Source of the DNA: Bacteroidota bacterium | Lineage (GTDB): Bacteria > Bacteroidota > Bacteroidia > Flavobacteriales_D > Crocinitomicaceae | DNA: 64,000 bases | Reading direction: 5' to 3' | Assembly (NCBI GenBank): GCA_016192075.1 | Contig: JACPUU010000008.1 | Coordinates: 62,001-126,000, forward strand | In this document: positions 5,753 through 14,761 of the stretch, in pieces | Layout: every line of letters starts with the position of its first letter | Numbering within the stretch: the first letter of the stretch is position 1 | Made by a program: the position numbers and the translations under genes | The notes under the pieces: generated by a model | What the model saw: only the letters and a program-made list of their open reading frames with translations | Databases searched by the model: none | What the model was told of the DNA's origin: nothing

Positions 5753-6778
5753 ATGCCCATTAATAAACTTGCACTTATTCGCTACAAAACCATTGACAGC
5801 TGTTTGCAAAATCGTTTCCGCAAATGGACACTGGAAGACCTGATAGAAGCTGTATCAGATGCCCTGTATGAATACGAAGGAATCACCAGTGGTGTGAGCA
5901 AACGTACCATTCAGCTGGATATTCAGAACATGCGCAGTGAAAAACTGGGTTACAATGCGCCCATTGTTGTTACAGATAAAAAATACTACAGCTATGAAGA
6001 AAAAGAGTATAGTATTACCAACACACCCGTGACAGAACAAGACCTGAGCACACTCAACGAAGTACTCGCTGTTTTAAAACAATTCAAGGGGTTTGGCTAT
6101 TTCCAGGAACTGAATGGTATGGTAACCAAACTTGAAGATAAATTATACAAACAGCAGCACCGCGGAAAATCGTACATTGATTTTGAAAAGAACGAATTGC
6201 TGAAGGGACTCACGCACATTGATCCGCTGCACAAGGCTATCATGCAGAAAAAGACCATAGAAATTACCTACCAGTCATTCAAAGCATCTAAACCACAACA
6301 GATTATTTTTTACCCGTATTTACTGAAAGAATACCGGAATCGCTGGTTTTTACTGGGGATTCAAAAACGCGGCAACGTAGTTTTAATACTGGCATTAGAC
6401 CGCATTGCATCATTCAAAGAACTTGCCGGTGAAAAATTTCAGAAACCACAATTTGATGTCTTTACCTATTTTGATGATGTGATTGGTGTTTCGAAAATGC
6501 CAAATCAAATTCCACAAACCATTGTATTTAAAATTTCACCCGGGAATGTGCCTTACGTAATCACCAAACCCATACACCCGTCACAAAAAATAATGAAAGA
6601 AGAAAAAGACGGAACCATTTTTTCGATTGACGTGATCTGGAATTTTGAACTGGAACGCGAGTTACTGGGTTTTGGAGAACAGATAAAAGTGCTTGCCCCG
6701 CGCAGACTTCAAAGCAAAATCAAATCCTGTGTGCGTCGTGCATTTGAAAACTATGAAAAACAAAATGCGGAATTATAA
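5753..6778 (+). CDS. WYL-domain transcriptional regulator
   Basis: 341 residues starting from the ATG at 5753; an upstream TTG in frame at 5726 would overlap the probable -7 box and is unlikely. The N-terminus has a winged-helix region (about 1-60, with SKRTIQLDIQNMR as the recognition segment). The middle contains the WYL core (ITYQSF about 190, YPYLLKEYRNRWFLLG about 205-220, LDRI about 235). The C-terminus resembles a WCX extension. WYL proteins sense ligands, often nucleic acids or nucleotides, and commonly control DNA-damage, phage-defence or RNA-repair genes. It is divergent from rsr with two copies of an operator-like repeat between them, so control of rsr and itself is the natural inference. 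Confidence 0.9.
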   Translation: MPINKLALIRYKTIDSCLQNRFRKWTLEDLIEAVSDALYEYEGITSGVSKRTIQLDIQNMRSEKLGYNAPIVVTDKKYYSYEEKEYSITNTPVTEQDLSTLNEVLAVLKQFKGFGYFQELNGMVTKLEDKLYKQQHRGKSYIDFEKNELLKGLTHIDPLHKAIMQKKTIEITYQSFKASKPQQIIFYPYLLKEYRNRWFLLGIQKRGNVVLILALDRIASFKELAGEKFQKPQFDVFTYFDDVIGVSKMPNQIPQTIVFKISPGNVPYVITKPIHPSQKIMKEEKDGTIFSIDVIWNFELERELLGFGEQIKVLAPRRLQSKIKSCVRRAFENYEKQNAEL

Positions 6779-6795
6779 ATTGTAGGGGCAGGTCG

Positions 6796-6839
6796 CCTTG
6801 GTTGTAGGGGCAGGTCGCGACCTGCCCCTACAATCAAGG
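6796..6839. repeat. 44-bp palindrome, possible bidirectional terminator
   Basis: Centred at 6817/6818, the palindrome runs from CCTTG to CAAGG with arms built on TTGTAGGGGCAGGTCG and its complement, broken by one mismatch. A partial left arm is repeated just before it (6780-6796). It lies between convergent genes and overlaps the last codons of the gene on the - strand. GTAGGGGCAGGT palindromes of this kind occur as dispersed repeats in many bacteria (from memory). Confidence 0.8.
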
Positions 6840-7124
6840 CAATTTTTTTTCATAAAAACGCCGCGCCAGGATCGTTAAAATAATTCCCGGAATCAGGCTT
6901 ATCAACAGAATAAACAGATACACCACAAGCGTTATCAATCCAGTGATAATTACGTAATATCTGTCAAACCACGACACCTGGATATCGGCAACAGCATCGT
7001 ATATATTACCCATGTAAACCATTAAAACGATCCCACCTGCCACAAAGGGCAATACCAGGAGGGCCCGCAACCAACCTGGTACAATTTTATTCCGGTTCCC
7101 GGCCTGGGCTGCTTTTTCAAACAT
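6834..7124 (-). CDS. Small two-TM membrane protein, unknown function
   Basis: 96 residues with two hydrophobic segments, about 19-40 (ALLVLPFVAGGIVLMVYMG) and 58-88 (VIITGLITLVVYLFILLISL), and a basic C-terminal tail (ARRFYEKK). No family recognised. The C-terminal codons run into the palindrome at 6796-6839, so the repeat may have changed the original end of the protein. Confidence 0.65.
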   Translation of the reverse strand: MFEKAAQAGNRNKIVPGWLRALLVLPFVAGGIVLMVYMGNIYDAVADIQVSWFDRYYVIITGLITLVVYLFILLISLIPGIILTILARRFYEKKLP

Positions 7125-7270
7125 ATCTTTTATTCGTTTAGATTAATTTTTAGTGCTTTAAAAGGAATCAGAGTAATTTTTTACCTCTTGAATCTTCTTT
7201 TCAAAATCTCAAATTCAAAAGCAAATTACGAATTTATCCGTTCATGCGATCATTATACCGGGTTGCCGGA

Positions 7271-8134
7271 TTACAAGCCGGTAATGGCCTGAAATGCCGC
7301 ATTCACCACCGCTTTCATCTTATCAAAATCAAGCGTATCTATTGTATCCGTCAATTCATGATAATGTGGGTTGCGTACAAACGCCGTGTCATTAATCATC
7401 AATGCCGGATAACCGAATTTCCAATAATTCCGCTGATCAGACATGGCAGCAAGATTTTCCATGCCGGGAAAAGAAATTACCTGCACATCAATCTCCGCTT
7501 TTGGTTTCATCAGTGCATGTATGCGATTGTTAAACTCACGATAGGCCTCAATGCCCACCACCATAATAAAATTGGCCGTGTGCGGATAAAGAAGGGCCAG
7601 TTCCGGAGAAGGAAAGGGTTGCGAATTTGGTTCATCTGAAAAATAACCAATCATTTCATAACAGATCATTCCAATCACCTCAGTACCGGAATCAAAAAGT
7701 GATTTGGCATGAACATAACTTCCCATTTGATGGCTTCCAAAAAAAGGAGGTTCTTCCAGGCAGTACGCTACAAAATCAATACGGTAATCAATATCCGGCT
7801 TACGCAAAGCCACCAGCCTAGCTGACTCCAGCAAACCAGCTACCGCACTGGCATTGTCGTCTGCACCGGGTTGGTTACCGCAGACATCGTAATGTGCGCC
7901 AACTATCAATCGTTTACTTTTATGCGTATTATACGACGCTATCACATTGGTATATTCACGCGTTTCTGCAATCCATTTCTGATCTTCGGAGGTATAGCCA
8001 TACGCAGAAAATTCAGCACGCAGATAATCACATACCTGTTTCAATGACTCCGGATTGCGGTAATTCCGCCAGGGTCTGATACTGGTCAGAAAATCAACGT
8101 GGCGATAGAGGTTCTCCTTTTGAGTATTCATCAC
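7271..8134 (-). CDS. M28-family zinc peptidase
   Basis: 287 residues. The di-zinc aminopeptidase signature is visible: GAHYD (His81, Asp83), ADDNASAVAG (Asp92-Asp93), CLEEPPFFGS (Glu127-Glu128) and a late HYHELTDTIDTLD with the last zinc-ligand His. Family members remove N-terminal residues from peptides. No signal peptide is visible, so the enzyme appears cytoplasmic, or shorter than the usual secreted forms. It is followed by 146 nt without features before the small membrane protein. Confidence 0.9.
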   Translation of the reverse strand: MMNTQKENLYRHVDFLTSIRPWRNYRNPESLKQVCDYLRAEFSAYGYTSEDQKWIAETREYTNVIASYNTHKSKRLIVGAHYDVCGNQPGADDNASAVAGLLESARLVALRKPDIDYRIDFVAYCLEEPPFFGSHQMGSYVHAKSLFDSGTEVIGMICYEMIGYFSDEPNSQPFPSPELALLYPHTANFIMVVGIEAYREFNNRIHALMKPKAEIDVQVISFPGMENLAAMSDQRNYWKFGYPALMINDTAFVRNPHYHELTDTIDTLDFDKMKAVVNAAFQAITGL

Positions 8135-8174
8135 CGGTCAATGAAAATAAATTTTTCTGAATTAAAAAAAAGAT

Positions 8175-9935
8175 CTACAACCTCACCCCAATCACGCAAA
8201 CATCGTCAATCTGCTCCAGGGATCCGCGCCAGCTTTCAAATGTGTTTTCGAGGTTATCAAGCTGCCTGTCGGTGTCAAAACGTGAACTGGCTGACAACAA
8301 TTCCTGGAACTGTTTGTACTTGAATTTTTTGCCATACTGTCCGCCAAACTGATCCGCATAACCGTCTGAAAAAAGATAGAGCATAGAGCCTCTTTCAATA
8401 ATCAGTTTATGATTGGTAAAAGGTTTCTGATACTGGTATTTGCCAATAGGCTGTTTATCTGCCGGAACCGTTTGAAGCGCCGTGTTTTTAACGATGTACA
8501 GTGAATTATTAGCCCCGGAATATTCAATCAGGGCAACTTCTTTTCCGTCGTCAAGCGTATATTTCAATGAAATCAGCGCAATATCCATTCCGTCATTCAC
8601 GCTGTAATCTCCTGAGGCAAATGTTTCAATAACCAATTCACGGCATTTTTCAAGAATCTGGGCCGGCTGTTTTAACTCAAATTCACGCACGCACCGGTTA
8701 AGCGCCGTGCTGCAGACAACACTTACCATTGCTCCAGGGACGCCGTGCCCGGTACAGTCTGCAACCGCAACAAAAAGGCGGTCGTCTGTTTTAACCGTCC
8801 AATAAAAATCACCGGCAACAATGTCTTTTGGTTTGTATAATACAAATGATTCTTTCAGATAAGCAGCAAACAATTTACGATCAGGCAAAATGGCTTCCTG
8901 AATTTTTTGAGCATAAGTAATACTGTCTGTAATTTCCCTGTTTTTGGCATCGGTTTCCTGCTTGGCTTTGCGCAGCGCAATTTTAAATGCCTCGTTTCGC
9001 TTAACATAGGTATTCACTGCATACCCGGCAATAACCAACAAGACACAGGCCAGAATACAAAACAGGCCAATCAGTATGTTTGTCTGCCTGCTTTTGGTAT
9101 CTGCCAGCGCAAGCTTCTCATCCATGCTAAGGGTTTCTTTTTCCTCCATCTGGACAAACATAGCCAATATGCGATCCATGACTTTTTTGTCTTCCTGAAT
9201 CAGTAAAAGTTCTTTTTCACGAACCGACTTATCAATGCGCGCTTCTTCTTTTTTAATCTGTAAAATTTCCTGGTTGATTTCGTCCAGTGTAATTTTTTCA
9301 TTTGGATCAACTACTGCTTCTTCCGTAATTTCTTCCGGATTTTGCTGCGTAGAGGTTTCTTCGTTTTTTTTACGTTTGTTCAGCAGTTTTTTGAAAAATT
9401 TATCTTCTTCAGCTTTTTCCTGCTCTGCTGTAATGACTTTATCTTCCTGCGAAAAAACACCTCCGTCATCTTCTGCGGCGCTTGTTTCAATGTGGGTTGC
9501 TACCCGGTCAAGTGCATTGGTAACACGAGACTGGCCGCGCAGCAGCAGCATATCTTCCAGGATAAAAAATTTCTGGTGAATCAGCACATCCAGTGAATCA
9601 ACCTGCAGTTTTGAATCTGCATCATCTGCGGTAAGTTCACGCAGTTTGCCTATTTTTTCCTCTACTTCGGTAACGTTCAGATTATAGTCTTCCAGATACG
9701 GAATTTCATTGGTCAGACTGTATGATTTAACATTGTTCTCAGCATCTGTGAGGTCATACAGCACCTCTTTCATCAGAATAACTGTTTCATCAGGCCGTGC
9801 CTCTTCTGTCAGACCATTTACAATACCACTGAGGCTGCGGTACACAAAAAAACCACTGAGCAATACAACAGCCAGTACAACTAATAAAATTAGCCAGACC
9901 TTATTTTCGAATTTGGTGATTACTGTTTGACTCAT
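8175..9935 (-). CDS. Membrane-anchored PP2C/SpoIIE-type serine phosphatase
   Basis: 586 residues. A first membrane helix (about 13-32) and a second (about 285-308) flank an extracytoplasmic helical region that includes an acidic, low-complexity stretch (about 155-215). After a coiled segment comes the SpoIIE/PPM domain (about 350-586). Metal-binding motifs are KDIVAGDFYW, VADCTGHGVPGAMVS, NDGMDIAL, LFSDGYADQFGG and the final DDVCVIGV. Such proteins dephosphorylate anti-sigma-antagonist-like or other regulators in response to signals sensed outside the membrane. No partner kinase lies nearby. Confidence 0.9.
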   Translation of the reverse strand: MSQTVITKFENKVWLILLVVLAVVLLSGFFVYRSLSGIVNGLTEEARPDETVILMKEVLYDLTDAENNVKSYSLTNEIPYLEDYNLNVTEVEEKIGKLRELTADDADSKLQVDSLDVLIHQKFFILEDMLLLRGQSRVTNALDRVATHIETSAAEDDGGVFSQEDKVITAEQEKAEEDKFFKKLLNKRKKNEETSTQQNPEEITEEAVVDPNEKITLDEINQEILQIKKEEARIDKSVREKELLLIQEDKKVMDRILAMFVQMEEKETLSMDEKLALADTKSRQTNILIGLFCILACVLLVIAGYAVNTYVKRNEAFKIALRKAKQETDAKNREITDSITYAQKIQEAILPDRKLFAAYLKESFVLYKPKDIVAGDFYWTVKTDDRLFVAVADCTGHGVPGAMVSVVCSTALNRCVREFELKQPAQILEKCRELVIETFASGDYSVNDGMDIALISLKYTLDDGKEVALIEYSGANNSLYIVKNTALQTVPADKQPIGKYQYQKPFTNHKLIIERGSMLYLFSDGYADQFGGQYGKKFKYKQFQELLSASSRFDTDRQLDNLENTFESWRGSLEQIDDVCVIGVRL

Positions 9936-9946
9936 ACCTGAATAAA

Positions 9947-9971
9947 GAAGGGGGGAAAAAATCCCCCCTTC
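9947..9971 (-). terminator. Terminator of the PKD/T9SS gene
   Basis: GAAGGGGGG and CCCCCCTTC form a perfect 9-bp stem around AAAAAAT. It lies 22 nt past the stop of the gene ending at 9994 and 11 nt before the start of the phosphatase gene. Confidence 0.75.
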
Positions 9972-9993
9972 GAAACCGTTCCAAAGTTAGTGA

Positions 9994-12900
9994 TTATTGC
10001 TTAACCAATTTGCTATAAAGGGTTCCGTTTTCAGTTGTCAGCTGAATTGTATAAACACCGCGGGCAAAGCCCGAACAATCCACTGCCAGTGTGTTTGAAG
10101 CATTGTTTGTACGGTAAACCAGCTGTCCGGATAAATCATAAATTCTTAACTCAGAAATAACACTTGAATACATCAGCTGTACCATACCTGATGTTGGATT
10201 AGGGTAAATACTCAGCGCTGTTTTTTCAACCGGTTCAATGCCCAGATCTGTTGGTCCACCAGGCATATTGATAGCTGATTTATTGGAGCGTGATGAGTTG
10301 TGATCCTGCACTTTGAAAGCTGTACATACAGCTGGTGGTAAAACTTCAACCACGTAAACCAGGTTACTGTCACTTGGTGGTGTCAAATCAGTATATGAAA
10401 TATTTAATGATCCAACTGAGTCAATGACCATCCAACCGGTTGATGGATGATAACGATGAATATAATAGGTTTCGTAGGCAAATCCGTTGTAATGATCCCA
10501 GATCAGGTTTACCACGCCGCCTACACCCAGGTTTGATGTGAGGTGTATCGTTTTATGCGGATCACTGAGCTCAGCAATATTATTGCAATCATCTACGGCC
10601 GCAACTTTGTATCTCCATGAACGGATTGCCGGATTGGAGGCATAGTCATAATACTCACTGATGCTGTCAGCACTTTGATTTGCTACCAAAAAGTATAAGC
10701 CGCTCTCTGAACTTTCTTTGTAAATGTTGTATGAAACCACATCCGGTGAATTTACCGGATTCCAAACCACAATATTGGAATTGGTCAGTGTGTCTACCGT
10801 AACCATACAAATGCTGGTTTGATCAGGCGCCGACATTTCTACATCAAAGAACATGTATGAACTGCAACCGTCAGCACCTTCAACCTCTACGGTATATTCA
10901 CCCGGTAATACACCGGTTAAATCTTCAGCCGCTGTAGCATTGGACCAGGTGTAGCTAAATGGTGAGGTACCTCCAATGGTACTGATGTAAACACCACTCA
11001 GGTCACCCGAGCAGGTAGCATCTGTAATCGAATCGGTCACAATAACCGGTCCGTTTTGTTCATTCACTACAAATTCTTTTTGAATGAGGCAGGTATTGCC
11101 ATCAATAACCATTAGTTCATATACCCCTGGGGCAAGACCAGAAGTGACATTTGATGATCCGGTTGTATTAGGCCAGATGTAGTTGAATGGCGGGGTGCCG
11201 TTATTAATAACCGCGGTTGCCTCACCATTCACCCCGTTACAGGTAGCAGGCTGTGAATAGATAGAAATAACAGATTCTTCCGGTTCTTGAATGGTGAAAC
11301 TTTCAGCAGCAAAACAACCGTTGGCATCTGTCACAAAAATTTCATACGGGCCGGCTTCCAGGTTAAAAATATCTTCCAGCACATCTCCGTTTGACCAGGA
11401 AATGACATACGGCGGAGCACCACCTAAAACTGAAACAGAGATAACGCCATTATCTTGTCCGAAACATTCATTGTGTACAATATTCTCTAACAAAATAACC
11501 GGACCCTGATCATCACTCACGGCTGCAATGGCCTCTGTCGAACAGCCGTTGTTATCTGTAACCGAAACAACATAAATACCAGAGCCCAGGCTGTCAGCCA
11601 GTACTGACTGGTCACCATTGGTCCACGAGTAACTGTATGGCTGTGTACCACCCGATGCCGATACAATGGCAACACCGTTATTAATACCACAATCAGAATT
11701 GGCTACCGTATTTGTAATCAGGTTTATTTCTGAATCAGGTATAACGATGGTTTCATTGTTAATATCCGAGTTTCCGCATGCATTAAAACCGTTTACTGTG
11801 ATTGTATAACTTCCGTCATTATCGTACACATGTTCAACGGGACTGAGTGAGCTATACGTAATCAGATTTCCGGATCCATCTCCAAAATCCCACATGTAAG
11901 AGCCACCGCCTACCGCATAGAATGTAACGGGCTGGCCTTCGCAGGTAATTTCTGCCTCATCGTGCCAGAAAAAGACATCTGCCGGTATTCCGCTGCCGGG
12001 ACCATCTACCACAACGGTAAGGGTTGTGTCAAATGAATTGCCACAGGCGTTTGTAATTGTGAGCACAGCATTGTATGTCCCAGGTGCAGAATAGGCGTGG
12101 AAGCCAACAGCTATAGGCTGTCCTTCTACATAAATTAACTGATCACTGCTGCCGGTATTACCATCTCCAAAATCCCAGGTGAAAGTTCCTATACCTGCAG
12201 GTACAATTGCAAAATAAAGATTGTCACCTACACAACCCGGTGACTGAACACTAATCTCTGTTGAAGGACTGTATGGGCTTGCGGTATTGTCAATGGCAAT
12301 GTTGTGCGTAACAGTGCTGTCACTGCCGCAGCCATTCAATGCCACCAGTGTAATGGTGTAGTTGCCGGGTGTATCGTAAATATGTGACGCCGTAGGATCA
12401 GTAGAAACAGCTGAACCGTCTCCAAAATCCCAAACCACGCTAATGTCATCACCTTCATCTACCGACATGTAAACCGTAGATCCGGGACAAGCCTCATCTG
12501 CATAAACATTCCAGTCAAGGTTGGTAAGCGGAAGGTTATTTACAATGTCTATCGACGAAAACAATGTTGTATCTGCACCGCAGCCGTTTGTAATAGTTAC
12601 CGAATAGTTATAGGTTCCGGTATTCTGATACGGGTGATTTGCCTGCTCGGCGCTGGTGGTAAATCCATCTCCAAAACTCCAGTCATATTGTGAGAAACCG
12701 CTTGCCGCATAAAACTGAACGTCATTTTGCGGACACGATGGGTCAGGGTTTGCGCCCATGTATACATTGGATGCGATTGGTAAATTATCAAGTACATAAA
12801 CCGTATCATACAAGGTGGCAGTGCTGCCGCAGGCATTTTGTACAATGGCATAAACGGGGTATGTACCGGTGCTGGTATATTCATGCGAGTAACCCTCAGT

Positions 12901-14079
12901 TGTTCCGGTACCATCACCAAAATCAATGTAATAATCATAGCTCCATGGCAGCCAATAATTAATGGCATCACCCGGGCATACATTGTCAGGGTAGATATCC
13001 AGCTGTGCATCATAAACCGGTGCTGTGGTGCTTGCGGTTATGCTGTATAGTTGTGTGGTTGTATTGCCGCATTGATTTTCAATAACGAGTTCAATGGTGT
13101 ACGGACCCGCTGCTGCATAGGTATGGTAGTGGTACGACTGAATATCTGTCTGCACCGGAGAGCCATCCCCCATATCCCAGGTATAGGTTAAGTCCTGCGG
13201 ACCATTGGCAGCAACAAAAAACTCTTCACCCACACAAACTTCAGTAGGCCCGGTAATAGGAACCGAAGGTGCAGGTACACTGTTGTCTACCGTTATCTGC
13301 TGAACAAGTGTGGTATCAACACCACAGCCATTGGTTAAGGTAACCTGCAGATCATACAAACCTACCGAACTATAGGTGGTTGATGCCTGCTGCGGACTTG
13401 ATGCAAATGTACCATTGCCAAAATCCCAGTTATACAGCAGGTAATTACCGCCAACGCCGGCATACACCGTTGTATTGGGGCAAACTGTTGTTTCGTAGAT
13501 GTACAACGATGGATAACCGCCAAAATAAGGAATGGTTGAGCTGATAGCAATGGTATCAGAAACCGAATAGGTTATTCCACAGGTTTGGTCAAAAAAGGAC
13601 ATGGAAACTGCATAAATTCCGGGAGAGGCAAACGCGTGATTGATGTATGAGTCTGTTGTAGTAACAATGTTGCCATCACCAAAATTCCAGGTATAAAAAG
13701 ATGCACTTATGGGAGACCAGAAATTTATCTGATCCATCGGACACGCAAGTTCAGGAATAGATAAGCCATAAGGCTGACCGCTCACATCAATAGTGGCCGA
13801 ATACATGCCCACGTAATTGTACAATGCATCATAGGCATACATGGTGACTGTAAACGAACTGGCATAGGTGTAGGTGTGTGATGCATTGTACGAATCGTAC
13901 GTTGCGGTTCCATCACCAAAATACCAGTCAAAGTGTACACCTGAAGAACTGGTATTGGAAAAGTTTACCGGCAGGGGTGTACAGCCTGAATAAGTGGATG
14001 CGTTAAATGAAATCTGGCTGTATGAAACCAGGTTCAGCGTAAGGCAAAAAATCGTTAACAGCGCAAAGCGTTTTTTCAT
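9994..14079 (-). CDS. Large secreted PKD- and SprB-repeat protein with T9SS sorting domain
   Basis: 1361 residues from the ATG at 14079, where MKKRFALLTIFCLTLN begins a normal signal peptide; an upstream ATG at 14127 adds an unlikely 16-residue leader. About nine PKD domains are marked by WDFGDG-type motifs (from about residue 50 to 740). Four SprB-like repeats follow (GGTQPYSYSW, GGAPPYVISW, GTPPFNYIW, GGTSPFSYTW). Then come a fibronectin-like segment and a C-terminal type A sorting domain (LSIYPNPTSG ... GVYTIQL ... KLVKQ). Such proteins are exported by the Sec and type IX systems and attached to the cell surface or released; adhesion is common. No enzyme domain is visible. Confidence 0.92.
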   Translation of the reverse strand: MKKRFALLTIFCLTLNLVSYSQISFNASTYSGCTPLPVNFSNTSSSGVHFDWYFGDGTATYDSYNASHTYTYASSFTVTMYAYDALYNYVGMYSATIDVSGQPYGLSIPELACPMDQINFWSPISASFYTWNFGDGNIVTTTDSYINHAFASPGIYAVSMSFFDQTCGITYSVSDTIAISSTIPYFGGYPSLYIYETTVCPNTTVYAGVGGNYLLYNWDFGNGTFASSPQQASTTYSSVGLYDLQVTLTNGCGVDTTLVQQITVDNSVPAPSVPITGPTEVCVGEEFFVAANGPQDLTYTWDMGDGSPVQTDIQSYHYHTYAAAGPYTIELVIENQCGNTTTQLYSITASTTAPVYDAQLDIYPDNVCPGDAINYWLPWSYDYYIDFGDGTGTTEGYSHEYTSTGTYPVYAIVQNACGSTATLYDTVYVLDNLPIASNVYMGANPDPSCPQNDVQFYAASGFSQYDWSFGDGFTTSAEQANHPYQNTGTYNYSVTITNGCGADTTLFSSIDIVNNLPLTNLDWNVYADEACPGSTVYMSVDEGDDISVVWDFGDGSAVSTDPTASHIYDTPGNYTITLVALNGCGSDSTVTHNIAIDNTASPYSPSTEISVQSPGCVGDNLYFAIVPAGIGTFTWDFGDGNTGSSDQLIYVEGQPIAVGFHAYSAPGTYNAVLTITNACGNSFDTTLTVVVDGPGSGIPADVFFWHDEAEITCEGQPVTFYAVGGGSYMWDFGDGSGNLITYSSLSPVEHVYDNDGSYTITVNGFNACGNSDINNETIVIPDSEINLITNTVANSDCGINNGVAIVSASGGTQPYSYSWTNGDQSVLADSLGSGIYVVSVTDNNGCSTEAIAAVSDDQGPVILLENIVHNECFGQDNGVISVSVLGGAPPYVISWSNGDVLEDIFNLEAGPYEIFVTDANGCFAAESFTIQEPEESVISIYSQPATCNGVNGEATAVINNGTPPFNYIWPNTTGSSNVTSGLAPGVYELMVIDGNTCLIQKEFVVNEQNGPVIVTDSITDATCSGDLSGVYISTIGGTSPFSYTWSNATAAEDLTGVLPGEYTVEVEGADGCSSYMFFDVEMSAPDQTSICMVTVDTLTNSNIVVWNPVNSPDVVSYNIYKESSESGLYFLVANQSADSISEYYDYASNPAIRSWRYKVAAVDDCNNIAELSDPHKTIHLTSNLGVGGVVNLIWDHYNGFAYETYYIHRYHPSTGWMVIDSVGSLNISYTDLTPPSDSNLVYVVEVLPPAVCTAFKVQDHNSSRSNKSAINMPGGPTDLGIEPVEKTALSIYPNPTSGMVQLMYSSVISELRIYDLSGQLVYRTNNASNTLAVDCSGFARGVYTIQLTTENGTLYSKLVKQ

Positions 14080-14237
14080 AGCGTGAAATTTGTTAAACGA
14101 ATGTACAAAATATCTCCATTTGAGCATCTTATTTCAGGCTTAAATCATTCTTAAACAATTAAATCCGGCCTGGAAGCGGGTTTTCAAAACTCCCGTTTGC
14201 GTTTAAATTTTGTAGCTTTATAGAAACACAAACAGTT

Positions 14238-14654
14238 ATGAAAAAAGTAACCGGTATTGGCGGTATTTTCTTTAAGTGCACTGATCCTGAAAAAATGCGG
14301 AACTGGTATGCCCAAAACCTGGGGTTGGTCACCAACGAATACGGCTCTCTTTTTGAGTTCAGAAATGCAGACCGGAACGAAGAAATCAATTACCTGCAAT
14401 GGAGTCCTTTTGCGGAAACAACGGGCTACTTTGAACCGTCCAAAAAACAATTCATGATCAACTACCGGGTAGAAAACCTGGCGGCATTGGTAGAAGAACT
14501 GAAAAAAGACGGGGTTACGATCTGCGACGCTATTGAGGAGTTTGAATACGGTAAGTTTGTTCACATTTTGGACCCTGAAGGAAATAAAATTGAATTGTGG
14601 GAACCTGTAGACCGTGTTTTTACCAACGAATATTCCGGCAATACAACACATTAG
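14238..14654 (+). CDS. VOC (glyoxalase/bleomycin-resistance fold) family protein
   Basis: 138 residues. The N-terminal beta-alpha unit (VTGIGGIFFKC, DPEKMRNWYAQNLGL) and C-terminal ILDPEGNKIELWEP are typical VOC motifs, with the last Glu in the usual metal-ligand position. The substrate cannot be named. The gene is alone on the + strand and ends before a strong bidirectional terminator at 14702. Confidence 0.85.
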   Translation: MKKVTGIGGIFFKCTDPEKMRNWYAQNLGLVTNEYGSLFEFRNADRNEEINYLQWSPFAETTGYFEPSKKQFMINYRVENLAALVEELKKDGVTICDAIEEFEYGKFVHILDPEGNKIELWEPVDRVFTNEYSGNTTH

Positions 14655-14701
14655 TTATAAATCCGCGAGGCAAGTACTGTGGTATATAGTCACTGTATAA
14701 A

Positions 14702-14739
14702 ATAAACAAGGGGCGGAAGATTTTCCGCCCCTTGTTTAT
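14702..14739. terminator. Bidirectional terminator with GGGGCGGAA core
   Basis: Perfect 17-bp palindrome (ATAAACAAGGGGCGGAA, loop GATT, complement) between two convergent genes. A/T-rich flanks allow termination from both sides. The same core and loop recur at 44983-45030, and a near copy at 63838-63873. Confidence 0.85.
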
Positions 14740-14761
14740 GAATGATTTTAGATTTTAGCGA

